Part shown: positions 26,490 through 38,095 of the stretch, one piece after another
Layout of the letters: every line of letters starts with the position of its first letter
How positions within the stretch are numbered: position 1 is the first letter of the stretch
From: Manduca sexta
Taxonomy: Eukaryota > Arthropoda > Insecta > Lepidoptera > Sphingidae
DNA: 64,000 nucleotides
NCBI RefSeq assembly: GCF_014839805.1
Contig: NC_051141.1
Span: 9,184,777 to 9,248,776 of the forward strand
Direction: 5' to 3'
Notes under the pieces: model-generated
What the model saw: the letters and a program-made list of their open reading frames with translations, nothing else
The model's database searches: none
Told to the model about the DNA's origin: nothing
Position numbers and translations under genes: made by a program

Positions 26490-27107
26490 CTGCAGCGATT
26501 CGTTTGACACCACTTATGTATTGCATATGCTGCGTAGGATATGTTGTCAGGCCCTTAAATGGCTTTTAGCATTTTCGCACCATAAATTGAGAGTGACATG
26601 CTTTTAGATGAACTTCACAAGTCTAAAAAAAATTAAAATTTGAATGTTGCTAACTGATATTTTTTTTAAGGCTGAACAGTATTTGTACATTTGACCATAC
26701 CCATTCTGCTATTTTCGACGTCAGATTTGTAGTTGACGCGCCGATTGTTTCAGACTCGCGCTAAAATATATTTCAGACGGCCCTTAATTGACATCGTAGA
26801 TATTCAGATATTTAAAGTTGTGCCTCAATTGTTTATTTGATACAAAGGCAAAGCTTTCAGCATTTCTCGTCCAAAAATACATCGTATAATATTTTGTTAC
26901 TGTTCATTCCTTCAAGGAATATTTTAAATCTTAATAAGTAATTAAGATTTTGATAAAATATCTTTTTATATCTGTTTGAAGGATCTCCAAATAATGCAAA
27001 TGTTTAAACGCGCCTTATGCTTCCGCCGTTCGCACTTTAGACACCAATTGGAAATGTAAATTCGCGGCGCACCAATTAAGCGCGCATACCGGATGCGTGT
27101 TTGCCTG
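26490..27107. other. AT-rich non-coding stretch
   Basis: Nothing supported. Confidence 0.45.
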
Positions 27108-27386
27108 ATATTTTATTACACACAACAACAATATCACGCATTTATCCCCGAAGGAATATGCAGAGGCGCAAGCAAGGCACCCACTTTTCGCCAAGTGTGT
27201 TTCGTCCCATGATGTGATAGGGGGCGAGTCTATCGCCATATCGGGCACAAATTCCAGACTCCGGCTTGATACTGAGCAGAAAACAAATATCACTGTGCCC
27301 GACCCGAGATTCGAACCCAGGACCTCAGAGCGCTGTCGTACCGCGCAAGCAATACAACTACGCTACCAAGGCAGTCATATTTTATT
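27108..27386 (-). mobile_element. tRNA-derived SINE, nearly complete, with 10-bp target duplication
   Basis: On the minus strand the head (27376 downward) has a pol III A-box-like TAGCGTAGTTG (27355-27365) and a B-box GGGTTCGAATC (27308-27318), with tRNA-like spacing between them. A tRNA-unrelated body runs leftwards to about 27118. Exact direct repeats ATATTTTATT flank it (27108-27117 and 27377-27386). A diverged second copy is at 28340-28589. The body contains a TCCCCGAAGG-type segment near the 3' end. Small open frames on both strands here are shadows of the SINE. Confidence 0.88.
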
Positions 27387-28339
27387 CATTGAAAATTTTG
27401 TTGTTTTAATGTCATGTAACGTGTTATGTATGTTATTATACGCATAATTATTAATGTCGCACTATTTCCAAAATATTATTTCTTTATATACTGTAGCTGG
27501 CCGCACGCACAAAAAGATTTGTTGTGCTAAGATAATAGTGAGGTACAGCCGAAAATCAGTGCTGTCTATCAGCGTATACTGAGCTGGTATCCCTTCTACC
27601 ACACGTAATGCAACAAATCCGTTGTATGCTTAAAATTGTTAACTGTGTGTGTGTGTGTGTTTTTTAATATTTTTTTGTTGTTATTATGTGTGTATAGAAA
27701 AATAAATGGTTTAAAATGGATGTTATACATATAATTCGTTTATGGCTCATTCCCGCTAAAACACAGTTATAGTGACTTTTACCTTTCGAAAGATATTCTT
27801 CCGATTCAAGTAGACTGTGACGTCATTATTATCGTGTGTACAATCGTCCATAAATATAGCTGGACAAATTCATAATATCAAACCACTTCTAGACATTAAC
27901 TTCAATTGAAATATTATTTTATAATTATCTAAAATAAATTAATTCCATAAAAGTTTATTTTAGTTAATACAAAACAATTATTGATAAGAACACAAAAGAT
28001 TAAAGGCTATTTTAAATTTGGGATTAGTTCATCTACTTTTATAGCTGACTGTACATAGATATAAAGCAATCTACATTTATCATTTTCAAAGGTTTTGAAG
28101 GGCTGCCAAGAACATTTTAACGGCAATTTAATAGAAACTAACTCATTTTCAAAATTGTAATTGTAGTAAATTGTAAAAATAACTTTAGTACAAACTGCAT
28201 ATTGCACTCCAATATTTCTTGTCGTCTCGAAAACTCCAATATCAAATAATTATTTTTTGAGCCCAAAGTAACCGTGATAAACATTATTAATGTTGATAAA
28301 TATAATATAACTACGTATTGATATAAGTCAAAAAATATT
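27387..28339. other. AT-rich non-coding stretch with a (TG)n microsatellite
   Basis: A short TG dinucleotide run at about 27643-27660; otherwise nothing supported. Confidence 0.5.
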
Positions 28340-28589
28340 TATAGTACATTGACGCATTTTCTCCCTGAAGACCGAGGCGCAAATTGTGCACCCACTTTTC
28401 GCCGTGTGTATTCCGTACAATGTTATAGGGGATGAGCTTGTCGTCATATCGGGCAGTAATTCCAGACTCCGGGCTCGGGATACCCAGTCTATAAACCTTA
28501 TATCACTGCTCGACCCGAGGATTGAACCCGAGACCTCAGACTGCAATTGTACCGTAATACAACCACGCTAACAATGCAGACTACATTTG
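28340..28589 (-). mobile_element. tRNA-derived SINE, second copy, same family and orientation
   Basis: Shares with 27118-27376 the CACCCACTTTTCGCC block, ATATCGGGCA, AATTCCAGACTCCGG, and the tRNA-like head. On the minus strand that head carries GGTTCAATCCTCGGG (B box) and TTAGCGTGGTTG (A box). Flanks AGTACATTG and CTACATTTG are an imperfect candidate duplication. More diverged than the first copy. Confidence 0.82.
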
Positions 28590-31380
28590 TAGTCATAGTA
28601 GATAAATAATATTTATTTACTAACTTATCCCAAATATGCATAGTTTATAGCACTTAATATGTTGTAATTCATGATACGGACGATGTAACTCTTACATCAT
28701 TTAATAATTTCTATGGCAACCTTGCTCGATTTCCAAGACAAACCTCAACTTTAATGTTTCATTCCACATTTCATTTTCATAAACCGTTGCAAGTAATTTT
28801 CAAACAAATTTGAACTATTTAAATAACTTTTTTGCGGAATACCTATGCACTTCCAGTCTTTATTCATATTTTTGAAACTGCAGCGACGGTGGCCTAACTT
28901 TTAACTAGTTTTCCGCGCGTATTTTCCAATAACCAAGTATTAACCGATACTTAAATATTCCGTCATATAAACACGAAAAACACACTTCTTTAGCAAACTA
29001 TGTCGTTATTTAATTTCTATTAAAGACATCAGTTGAGTGCAATTACCACTTGTAAGTCTGTATGAGAAAAGTTGCAACTGCTTTCATTATATAATTAAAC
29101 CTTCTTTTGATCTTGTATATGTTGCCTTGGGCAAATAATACGCTGCTTTGAACAATACTCGATTGTAATTGCAAAATAAACCGCACAACTGTATCATTCA
29201 GTGATAATAAGGAGTTTTAAATCGTTGAACCGAGTGCGAGTCTGTTGAACATGTTATCAACTCATCCAGATGCAAATCTTGTAAATTCTTGCAATAGTTG
29301 CTTGTCGAACAAGCTGTCTACTGATTCTGTAATGTTATACATAATAGTTTAAAGCGTAGTTCGTCGTTACTTTAACTTGATGTTGAGCAAACGGGAACCT
29401 TGTTTGAGTTTGAAGTTCTGCTAAAGATTTTCCTCGCTTCTTAACTTTTGTAAACAAATAGTTTATGGACATCGAATTGCTCTTTCAATTCCCTTAACTG
29501 GACGAAATTATTTGAAGATACAAGTAACCACGTCTATCTTAAGAAACACAATAAATAGCTGCAACCCAAATTGTTATATATACGTATCTCTAGTTTAAAA
29601 AAAAACTACAATCCAACCGAGCTACACTTATTGGCACAAAGGATTTTGGTTATAAGAATACGAATAGATAACCCGACACGATAAAGCACGAATCTAGGAA
29701 CACTGAGTAAGAGCGCACCGTAACATCGGACTGCACAAGTGAATCAATTCTAAGCTCGCTTTAAATTTGTCTTTTCTGTGTTCAAAGCGAAGACAAACTT
29801 GGAACGAGATCGATTACGTCTCGCAGTTGGATATTTTCTAGAAGTAGACTACCGTAAAGCAAAACGTCCTTGGTTGAAATGTGAAGTACCAGCTTATATC
29901 ATCTTCGTAAAAACTTGCTATGAGAGGTTAAACTCGACAATGTTCAGCCACACTTTTATTAATATGCTGAAAAATATGGTGTTTGACGGGTCTTAAAATG
30001 TTTTTTTATGTGAAACCCCAATTTTATTTACTTAATTTCCACAATATATGACGTTTATAATAAGTCATTATAAAAATATCCTGACATTGAATTTATTTCA
30101 TGTTATGTTTATTTTTGTTGGTTTTAGTGAACTTCATTTATTACTCCATAAATAAATTCTACATTTTATTGTGCATTCTATAATTTCTAAAAGCAAATAT
30201 TTGCAATCGCATGAAGGGATTTTTGTTTACTTGTAATTAAAATTTTCTGAATGAAAGTCACGGGTTTCTATTTTGAGTAATCAATAACGTATTAAATATC
30301 GGAGGTGGCGACAATATTCAGTCCATAGTACGTAAGTAAGTATTGACTATATAGTCTTAGTACTACCTTAGTATATCTTGTACATTTTACATACATTTTA
30401 TGTTACTATTTCTAAATATACATATAAATTATGAAAAATTTACTGGACTACATTTCCCACATTACGTTCAAAAGTATTTAAAGCGGCATAGTGGCAGCGA
30501 CTGTGGGTCTTGTGTTTTACGTGATTTTGATCTTAACGTTTCAAGTCGTTCACAGTCCACCGGGCATTAGCTCCGAAACACTGACATGCTAACACTACTA
30601 ATATTTTATACATCATTTTGTCGCTATTGATGGACATATTCCATTATTTTCCACGTTAAGTATGTTATTTTCCTCGCTTGATAAATAGAAAATTTTAAGT
30701 GGATCCTCAATTAAGCTGGACTTAATTGTCTCTCTTCGTAGACACCTTGTTCCTTGACATAAAAATACCCTATTGATTGTATTAATTGTCGCTCGCTTTG
30801 TCGACGTTAAACCGGTAATTCCTCTTCAGTCATTTTCATATAACGTGATCATAAATATTAGTATACACATAACAAATGCAACCTCTGAAAATAAATAAAA
30901 ACATTATATTATTATTATATTACTATTAAATTCCCAAAAATATATTTACGCACGCACAGAAGTATTTTATTTGGAAAACAATTTGCGTAGAAGTTTATCA
31001 ATAAGTCACACTGAACATTCCGGTTAGACGGTTAATAAAAATGGTCACGTTAGTGATATTAGTAATACGTGCTCCCTGCGCATAGCGACAATCTGTGAGA
31101 ATGGACACAACAGGCGCCTGACAGATACGTTCTAATTCAATCCAACAGCACCAACAACAATAAGCCTCTAAAATAAATAAAACAAAAAATATAAAGTATA
31201 TAAATATCGTAACGTAGTTTAACTATCGCTTCTATCAAACTTATGACACGAAACAATAATTCAATTGTGATTTAAAATTTAAAAAATAATAAAGGAAATT
31301 AAATATTATATGAACTGTACCAAATTATGCGTCCAAATTTTCTTATTAATCGTTAACGTAAAGCGGTTAAGAACTGCGTA
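28590..31380. other. AT-rich non-coding stretch upstream of the Shaker exon
   Basis: No supported gene. The frame at 29778-29996 (+) starts with GTG and has mixed charged residues but no recognisable domain or splice context. The (ATT)n-like AT-rich patch around 30900 is low complexity. Confidence 0.45.
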
Positions 31381-31413
31381 GGTTGTGATGGTAAATGAGT
31401 AAGACATGAGTGT

Positions 31414-31418
31414 TCAGT
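31414..31418 (+). promoter_or_regulatory. Initiator-like TCAGT upstream of the Shaker ball exon
   Basis: An arthropod-type Inr core (A+1 would be 31416) 72 bases before the ATG, in sequence whose GC content rises towards the exon. No TATA box at -30 and no convincing DPE at +28. The transcript could instead begin in a more distant 5' UTR exon. Confidence 0.3.
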
Positions 31419-31487
31419 GAAGAGACTAAGACGACTCGAGCGCTGTGAGTATGTGAGAGGTGAGGCTCTTGAGGGCGGCAGCGCGAG

Positions 31488-31597
31488 ATGGCGGCAGTCG
31501 CCGGACTGTACGGGCTTGGAGACGAGCAGAGGGCGCGCCACCGCCGGGGCCAGGCCAACGCCGAGCGCTCCGAGTCCAGGGATGATAATACTGAGGC
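31488..31597 (+). CDS. Sh: Shaker potassium channel, first coding exon with N-type inactivation ball
   Basis: A candidate first coding exon of 36 codons plus 2 bases. It starts at ATG 31488, preceded by GCGAG, and ends before the strong donor GTGAGT (31598-31603), giving phase 2. Residues 1-11 (MAAVAGLYGLG) are identical, as I remember it, to the start of the Drosophila Shaker B-type channel. There this hydrophobic segment plugs the open pore and causes fast A-type inactivation. Next come acidic residues (DEQ), then an Arg/His-rich stretch (RARHRRG), matching the hydrophobic-then-basic layout of the ball. The tail (ANAERSESRDDNTE) is polar and shorter than the fly's Gln-rich linker. No other core exon (T1, S1-S6) is in the window, so the acceptor should lie to the right of 64000. 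The membrane channel acts in neurons and muscle. The start is chosen because it gives the ball sequence; splicing is inferred. Confidence 0.87.
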
Positions 31598-31603
31598 GTG
31601 AGT

Positions 31604-32721
31604 ACACCTACATTCATGTATATATTTCGCATTCGTTATTATAATAAGGCCGTTTTGATTCGTACTATCATATTGAATCATTTATAATATTTGATAGTTC
31701 AATTATTTAAATGGACATTTTATTCCGAGAATATTAATTTGTCTTGTTAAATTAAAATTTACAACCGTTAATCATAATGGGCGTAATCAAATAAGCCGCA
31801 CAGCAATGCCGAAGCCGCGCGGCGAATTTGAATACACTTTTACCTCCATTTATTATAATCAATACAGATGTAGGATCTGAAATGAAATAAACTCGACAAA
31901 TCACTTCATCATTTGGCCAAATATAACCTAGTGATATTTCAAGACTTAGAGCCGATTCACCCCAATTTACCCTAAAATGGCACAGTACTAAATACAAGGC
32001 TCTCGTTTACGACTGACTATTTGCATGTATAGTACTGTGGTATGGGTAGCGGATAGTTACGCAACTGCCGTCAGGGCACTTTTGGCCTCATGCACCCCCG
32101 CCGCCAAGGTCAAGGAGAAGTGATAATGTCGCGGCAAACAATTATATTCATTCCCAGAAAGATTCCTTTCTCATTTATCTTCTAATTGGGAAACGACATT
32201 TTTGGACTATTTCAAATCGGTGAATATTTAGCACATAATAAAAATATTTTGACACAAACAGCAGCAATTTCTTTTGTTCTTATTAATTGATACTGAAAAT
32301 TCGTTTCGCTTTGAACAACCATTCAAAATATTTTTTATTTATCTCTTGATACGTATTATTATAAAATATAAGTNGAGCACGTTTAATCTGCCTTGATCTG
32401 ATTGGAATAAAAAAAAAATTATACCGGATTTGCTTCTTTGAAAAGCAAATCAAATTAATTTCATCAAATCCGCTTTAATCAGATTAAGTTATTAATCTGG
32501 AATATCAAAGTATTATTTTGCACGTATCATGACTATGATAATATATTTTCTATAAAAGCTACTCTCACTAGCGCAACTCATGTTTCAGAAACTTCTATTG
32601 GATTGATAGCGTTTCAATAGGTTTAAGGAAATATGATTTCATTAAAAAAGATCGAAGTTACATACTTTAATTTACAAAAACAATTTATTATATTCTTCAA
32701 TTCATTTAATTCAATTTATAA
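31604..32721 (+). other. Start of intron after Shaker ball exon
   Basis: Begins with the GTGAGT donor. AT-rich, with a GC-richer patch at about 32030-32130 of unknown nature and a single ambiguous base at 32374. No supported feature. Confidence 0.5.
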
Positions 32722-33031
32722 CTGGTGGTAAGTTTCTCATATGTGAGGGTCCGCCTAGATAGGTACCACGGCAATGTCTATTTCTACTGCCAAGCAGCAG
32801 TGTCACTGTTGTGTTGCGGTTTGAAGGACATTGTATGTAGTCAGTGTAACTACTGCACATAATAAGACTTAATATCTCATGTTCCAGAATAGTGAACGCA
32901 GTGGTATATCAAATAATACTTTTTAATAAGGTATTAAATGGTGTTTCTACTGTTAATGGGCAGTCGTATCGCTTACCATCTGGTGAACGATAAGCTCGGT
33001 AATCTCGTCATTCAAAGAAATAAAAAAAAAT
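32722..33031 (+). mobile_element. Retroposon (lepidopteran SINE-like) with A-rich 3' tail
   Basis: A dispersed-repeat sequence containing GAGGGTCCGCCTAGATAGGT, TGTTGTGTTGCGGTTTGAAG, AATAAGACTTAATATCTCAT and ATGGGCAGTCGTATCGCTTA. It ends in an A-rich tail (33019-33030). I recognise this as a very common lepidopteran retroposon family from memory, without being sure of its formal name. No clean target duplication was identified. Confidence 0.65.
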
Positions 33032-34125
33032 CGCCGCCCCGCCATTGTATCACAAGCGAAGTTGTTGAAATAAGTTTTCTAAGATTATATTTTCTATTGA
33101 CTAGAATTACGAATCGGGAGAGCAAAATCGAAAATGCCAAGGTCAGTGTCGCAAACTGGCGAACTTACCTACCTATTTTCGGTTAAGATTGATTCCCTAT
33201 AATGTCTAACGGTTTCTGGCGCGTTTGCGGTTATATGCGCGAGAAGGACGAACGACACGAATCTACGTCTTACCCGTGAAATGGGAACTAACACGTATTG
33301 TATGTAAATTTCTAATCCAAAATTTGACGTTATAGTCTTTAGTATAGATTCAAGATTAAGAAGTTATCAGTTTAGTAGAGTCTCGATGACCGCAGTCGTA
33401 TGTATGACAATTAATATTAGATTCCCTTATCTTATTACAACCAGACCGGCATAATTTTGACAACCGGCGAGCAATGCAACATCACTACATATTTTTTCTA
33501 AACTGACGAACAGGTGCAATAACAACACCATGAGCATCGAAAACATTATAATATTTACGGTAATATGCTTTTAACAAAACCCCTTCATGATAAACGCTTC
33601 TCCTTAAGCTCAAAGCAATAACACCAGCATGATCAACCCCTGACTGACTTCGTTAAGAATTATATAATCCCATTTTCAAACCTCCATTGTTTTTGTGGTT
33701 TTAATGTTTGTTGTAATATAGGACGCCAGAAGTTAAAATATAACCTACGGCCCTGACCGAGGTTGTCTTCTCTTATATAAGAGATAAAATCCTAGTACGG
33801 CGCCATCTACCGGAATCAATTGTCTACACCATCTAGGAACATACACGAAAACATATAGATAATTTCATCAAATGCGGTCTAACGGTATAAGAGGAAATCA
33901 GTGACATATACACGTATAGCAGAATTATATAAATATTTTATTAATGTTTCCAAATAAAAACAGCTGTCTTCTAAATTCACATTCATTAAACGCGTGAAGT
34001 TAAACCTTAATTATTCTAAAATTTCCGCATTTCTATGCAAGTTTCCTATTTTTTCTTTTCGTAAGAACCTTCTACAAAGTATTAGGAAATTAAAAGATAA
34101 TTGAAATCTGTTAAGAGTTTCCAAA
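33032..34125. other. AT-rich intronic stretch
   Basis: Nothing supported except a CTCF-like GGCGCCATCTAC at 33799-33810, which is also a motif found in dispersed repeats. Confidence 0.4.
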
Positions 34126-34165
34126 ATTATGCCGTAACCAAGGGAAATAGAGATTTATTTTTATA
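34126..34165 (+). repeat. Fragment of dispersed repeat with AACCAAGGGAAATA motif
   Basis: AATTATGCCGTAACCAAGGG continues GAAATAGAGATTTA. A related fragment with GATGACCAAGGGAAATTGGG is at 46892-46940. No termini defined. Confidence 0.45.
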
Positions 34166-34940
34166 ATATTTATATAAATTTAAAAAGCGAATTATTTCAA
34201 TTATCGACTGTAATGCTATTTACTACATTCAAAACGAAAATAATTTTATGTAATAATAAACCAAAAACATAATGTCTGTAGACAATGGCTACGAGGCGAT
34301 GTGTCTTCAACCTTCATACTATTCGTTATTGTACTATGAATACGTGCTCTTCTCTTTGACAGCATTAGGACTAAAATTTTAAACATTGCAACTTAAACAA
34401 TATTATTATAATATTAGATACGTAATATCATAATATTATCAATACTCAATTAACACGTTAAATTTCTAAGTCCGTTACAGTTTTTTAATATTAGACCTTA
34501 TTATTATAATCATTAATTTCCAACTTCGATATTCTCGATTGTAAAAACAAATTTTATCGTGTGCGTGTGTCATTTTTCGTTTAACAATACTGTACAGAAT
34601 ATATTAGATAGTTGTATAAGAGAATTGATTCTACAAATAATATACTACTACTGTGTAATTATTAACGTTTTATAAACAATAATTAAAAAGAGCTTTAAGA
34701 AACAAACAACTTCAAAACTATAATCTACGAACCATACTATTATTTTGTTGACTTTGATGATAAACGGTATTCAATATATTTTATTGTGTGCCGATGTTAC
34801 TTTAGGAATAACTTTTTATTTAATTGCTCCTACTGCTTACTTATTTACTATTACTATATTTCATTGTAATAATTTTGTATAGGATATTTTAATACGGTGA
34901 TCATTAAGAAAAAGTTTCTCTATAATTTAGATCAACAATT
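34166..34940. other. AT-rich intronic stretch
   Basis: Nothing supported. Confidence 0.45.
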
Positions 34941-35508
34941 TATTGTGGATATTGAAATAAACCTATTTACGGATTTCATCGAGGTTATTTATATTATTAT
35001 TTTCTCCTGCCATTTCGTAGAGTTTGCAACCTTCGTGGTAACGGGGCGAACTGATGATTTTACAGTTTTTTATATTTTTTTAACTGTTCATGGTCTTATC
35101 TACGCAGAATTAGCTCACAGTGTCTTGAAGTCTGGTAGCCAGTCTTTTCGGTTCCAATTTAATTAAATATAGATCTGGATCCCAGGCTTGTACAAGCTAC
35201 CAACTATCTTTTCTATTGAAATTCGAATGTTTTTTAATTTCAATAGCCTCGCGAGTCACGAGTCATCCTAGGCAGAATCGGTGTATTTTGGAAAAGATTT
35301 GTATGTTATCTAGTCTCAAATAATGATTGAAGCCTTCGTCAGAGTATTCAATGACTGCTGGCTTTGTAGAGCGTCGGTTTCACGTCAGCTGAAATACCTT
35401 CTTTTACCTGGGTCCCTATATTTCTTTTTGTTTGACCCATATTGATTGAATCAGTAAATAGTTTTATTTTAATGTCTAACATAAGAATTCATTATAATAT
35501 TGTGGATA
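34941..35508 (+). repeat. Repeat family A, copy 6, long form with 11-bp flanking repeats
   Basis: Flanked by direct repeats TATTGTGGATA (34941-34951 and 35498-35508). The left terminus (ATTGAAATAAACCTATTTAC) and core (CATTTCGTAGAGTTTGCAAC) match the family. The right terminus (AATGTCTAACATAAGAATTC) matches the distal end. Between them lie about 410 bases not present in the short copies. That could be an insertion, or internal sequence of a longer, possibly less deleted family member. The open frame at 34897-35166 is an artefact of this element. Confidence 0.75.
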
Positions 35509-37170
35509 ATCTGCAAACTATATCAATCACGGCTTCGCACTATGACGTAGACTATATAGGTAATAATTTTATACCGCGTAAACTTGTTATGAATATTCTT
35601 TAAATATTTGAACGATGGAGTAAGTGATTACTATTATTTCAAATATGTAACAGGCTTTTTTGGCAGTAATTGAAATAAATAATATTTGAAATAAGCTAAG
35701 AGGAACTTTGTCGAATGGTGATGACAGAAAACATCTTTTTTTTATAAATTTTCTTTAAGGTAACTCCGTATAGAAATATTTGCAAAGTAATTACTTTTTT
35801 AAATGTATGGTAAACTATACGTCAAAAAACGTTTTAACAAAAAAATAAGTAGCTTTTAAAAACCAATTAAACCAAAAAAAAACATTAAGTTTACTAACGC
35901 CAAAATTAGTAACCATAAATAGTTAATATTTACTTAATTTATTTTTTGTTTCCTTTCAAATAAAACAGAAATCGAAATCTGTTAATAAGTTCTAAGATAA
36001 CAATCATAAAAAAAGTAATAATTAAAAACCTTCTTCTTTTTTCGAAGACGTTTAAAAATGAAATAAATTTTTACCTTTTGTCAATATGATGTAAAAAACG
36101 TATATGGAGTCCATTTTCCGTGGCTCAGCGGCTGCCACCAGGTACGTTCCCTGCACGCTCAGCTCCAACATTCATTTCCACAATTTCCATATAACCTAAC
36201 CTACTTATTTTCATTTCAATAAAGACCAGAGTAGGTTTTGAAGGTTGCCAATATGGCATATCTCCATAATTACGGAATTCGGTTTGACAGCGGAAAAAGG
36301 TTTGTATTTTAGCAATTAGGTATCATAAAGAAATTTCTTTATGACTTAGTGACCATTAATTGCTGCTGAACATAAAAATTAAATTACATCTATATAATTG
36401 ACAACATTTCATTTTTTCAACATACCCAAATGGTTATATTTTATGTAACTAGATCTAAAAAAAATTAAACCCATATTTTTTCTTTTTTCATAACTCAGAT
36501 ATTTTCATTCATGTTTTTCACTTTGAATTTTGTTTTAATCTAAAACGACATAAGCACCAAATGACGTCATATATACGACTCAAGACTCAATGACCTTTGC
36601 TTTGCAGCAAAAGAGAAGTGAAATGACAGTTTTTTCTGAGTTTTGTTTCTCTCTCTCTCTTTGAAAGTGACAGTAGTGACGTACCAGTTATAATAACCTG
36701 TTTCATGTATAAAATATTGGTATCGCTTAAATATTTTATGAGAGAAAAAATCTTTTCGAGACTCCTCGCAACACACCGAAAAACCGTCTGAAATTAGCCA
36801 AACGCACTCTAATACATATTAGTTCCAAAATCAGAAAAATTTGCAAACATCGTAAATATTAGCTTCTCATCAAAGTTCTCCATGACTAATTTGCTACACG
36901 CCGAGTAAAGGGCAATAACTTTAAAGAAAATCGTTTTTGTAGGTCAAGGGAATAAAAACACCGGCAATTAAAATTGTAATTACTTTTTTCGTATATGACT
37001 ACTAATCGATCGATAGGACATTTTTTACATTTTTCGATTATGTCATTACGAACAATGAGGCCGGTTAACAAGCTAAATTGGCCAAGATAAATAAAATTAC
37101 GTGATAAATAATGGCAGCTCTGCTACGTACTACAATGTCCTCGTAAAACTTCGTGAATATTTCTGAAAAC
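35509..37170. other. AT-rich intronic stretch
   Basis: No supported gene. A (TC)n run at about 36648-36660 and a slightly GC-rich patch at 36120-36175 of unknown nature. Confidence 0.45.
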
Positions 37171-37668
37171 GCCACCTAGCGGCTAGTAGCAGAACTTTTT
37201 ACTATTGCCGTCATGTACAAATTCAAATAATACTGATGTTAATTTTTAGTCTTCTGTACTATGTATTATGGATTACTAATTTTGTATTCTAATTAAAATA
37301 AAATTTTCATATTAATAGCAATTATTTATTTGACTTAAAATTTTAAAGAATTCCACTCAATTTTCAGTGCACATTTGAGCTGCAAGTTGTTTATTAGCTA
37401 GAAACTAGTTTCATACCTTGCCGCTAGGTGTCGCGATTCAACCTCATGCAATATCCACCTAATGTCGCTACTAGTATCAAAATTGTGGAAATATTTTAAT
37501 GCTAAGATTGGTAGATATAAAATAGGAACTAGATTGTAAAATGCAGATTCAAATTAAAACTTATATTCGCTAAAAATAATCACATAACAAGAAATAATAA
37601 ATTGATTCGTACCAACAAGACATTTTATTTAAATTATTATTTGCCATGTTGTGCTGCTAGCGCCATCT
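37171..37668. promoter_or_regulatory. Cluster of three CTCF-like motifs
   Basis: GCCACCTAGCGGC (37171-37183; reverse complement GCCGCTAGGTGGC), CCGCTAGGTGTCGCG (37421-37435), and GCTAGCGCCATCT (37656-37668; reverse complement AGATGGCGCTAGC). All resemble vertebrate or fly CTCF cores (CCNCTAGGTGGC; AGATGGCGCT). Three in 500 bp of otherwise AT-rich DNA is notable. Similar AGATGGCGCT strings at 33799, 45417 and 49420 may be repeat-borne. Confidence 0.35.
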
Positions 37669-37984
37669 TGTGAAATATAGAGAATACTTTACCCTCGTAA
37701 GCTTCATCTCTCATCGGGCTGATAAAATAATTTTAGTTTTCAACACATAAATTGTGAAAACATTGCACGAATTTTGTTATAATTGTTATGTTATTTAAAC
37801 AGGTTATAAATATAAAGGAACATTTAGACATGAAGTAACTAAATATAACCACATATTTATCTCGTTAAAAATAGCACTTTTCATCAGTTACTTGAACCAT
37901 AGATGTAAAGTGTAAAAGTTATAGATTATACGCTTTCGTTTAATTTTTATAAACTGTCGCCAACCATATCTCAACTCTGGAGGG
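37669..37984. other. AT-rich intronic stretch
   Basis: Nothing supported. Confidence 0.45.
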
Positions 37985-38095
37985 TCAACTTTCGGGCAAA
38001 TCGTCTAAGATAAACCTATTGACGGCCCACCTGGTATTTGAACTCGGGACCGCCCCAGTCTACAGCCTATAAATATTATACTGCCAAAAGACTAT
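37985..38095 (-). repeat. Degraded tRNA-like SINE remnant
   Basis: On the minus strand GGTCCCGAGTTCAAATACC gives a diverged B box, preceded by TTTGGCAGTATAATA, a weak A-box-like string. Ends are undefined. Confidence 0.4.

Noticed and set aside
27300..27376. Possible tRNA gene on the minus strand
   Set aside because: A and B boxes are present, but the tRNA fold is degenerate and the unit continues into a SINE body with a 10-bp target duplication.
27214..27447. Plus-strand ORF with a plausible-looking protein
   Set aside because: It is the antisense of the tRNA-derived SINE at 27118-27376; the same peptide pattern recurs in the second SINE copy.
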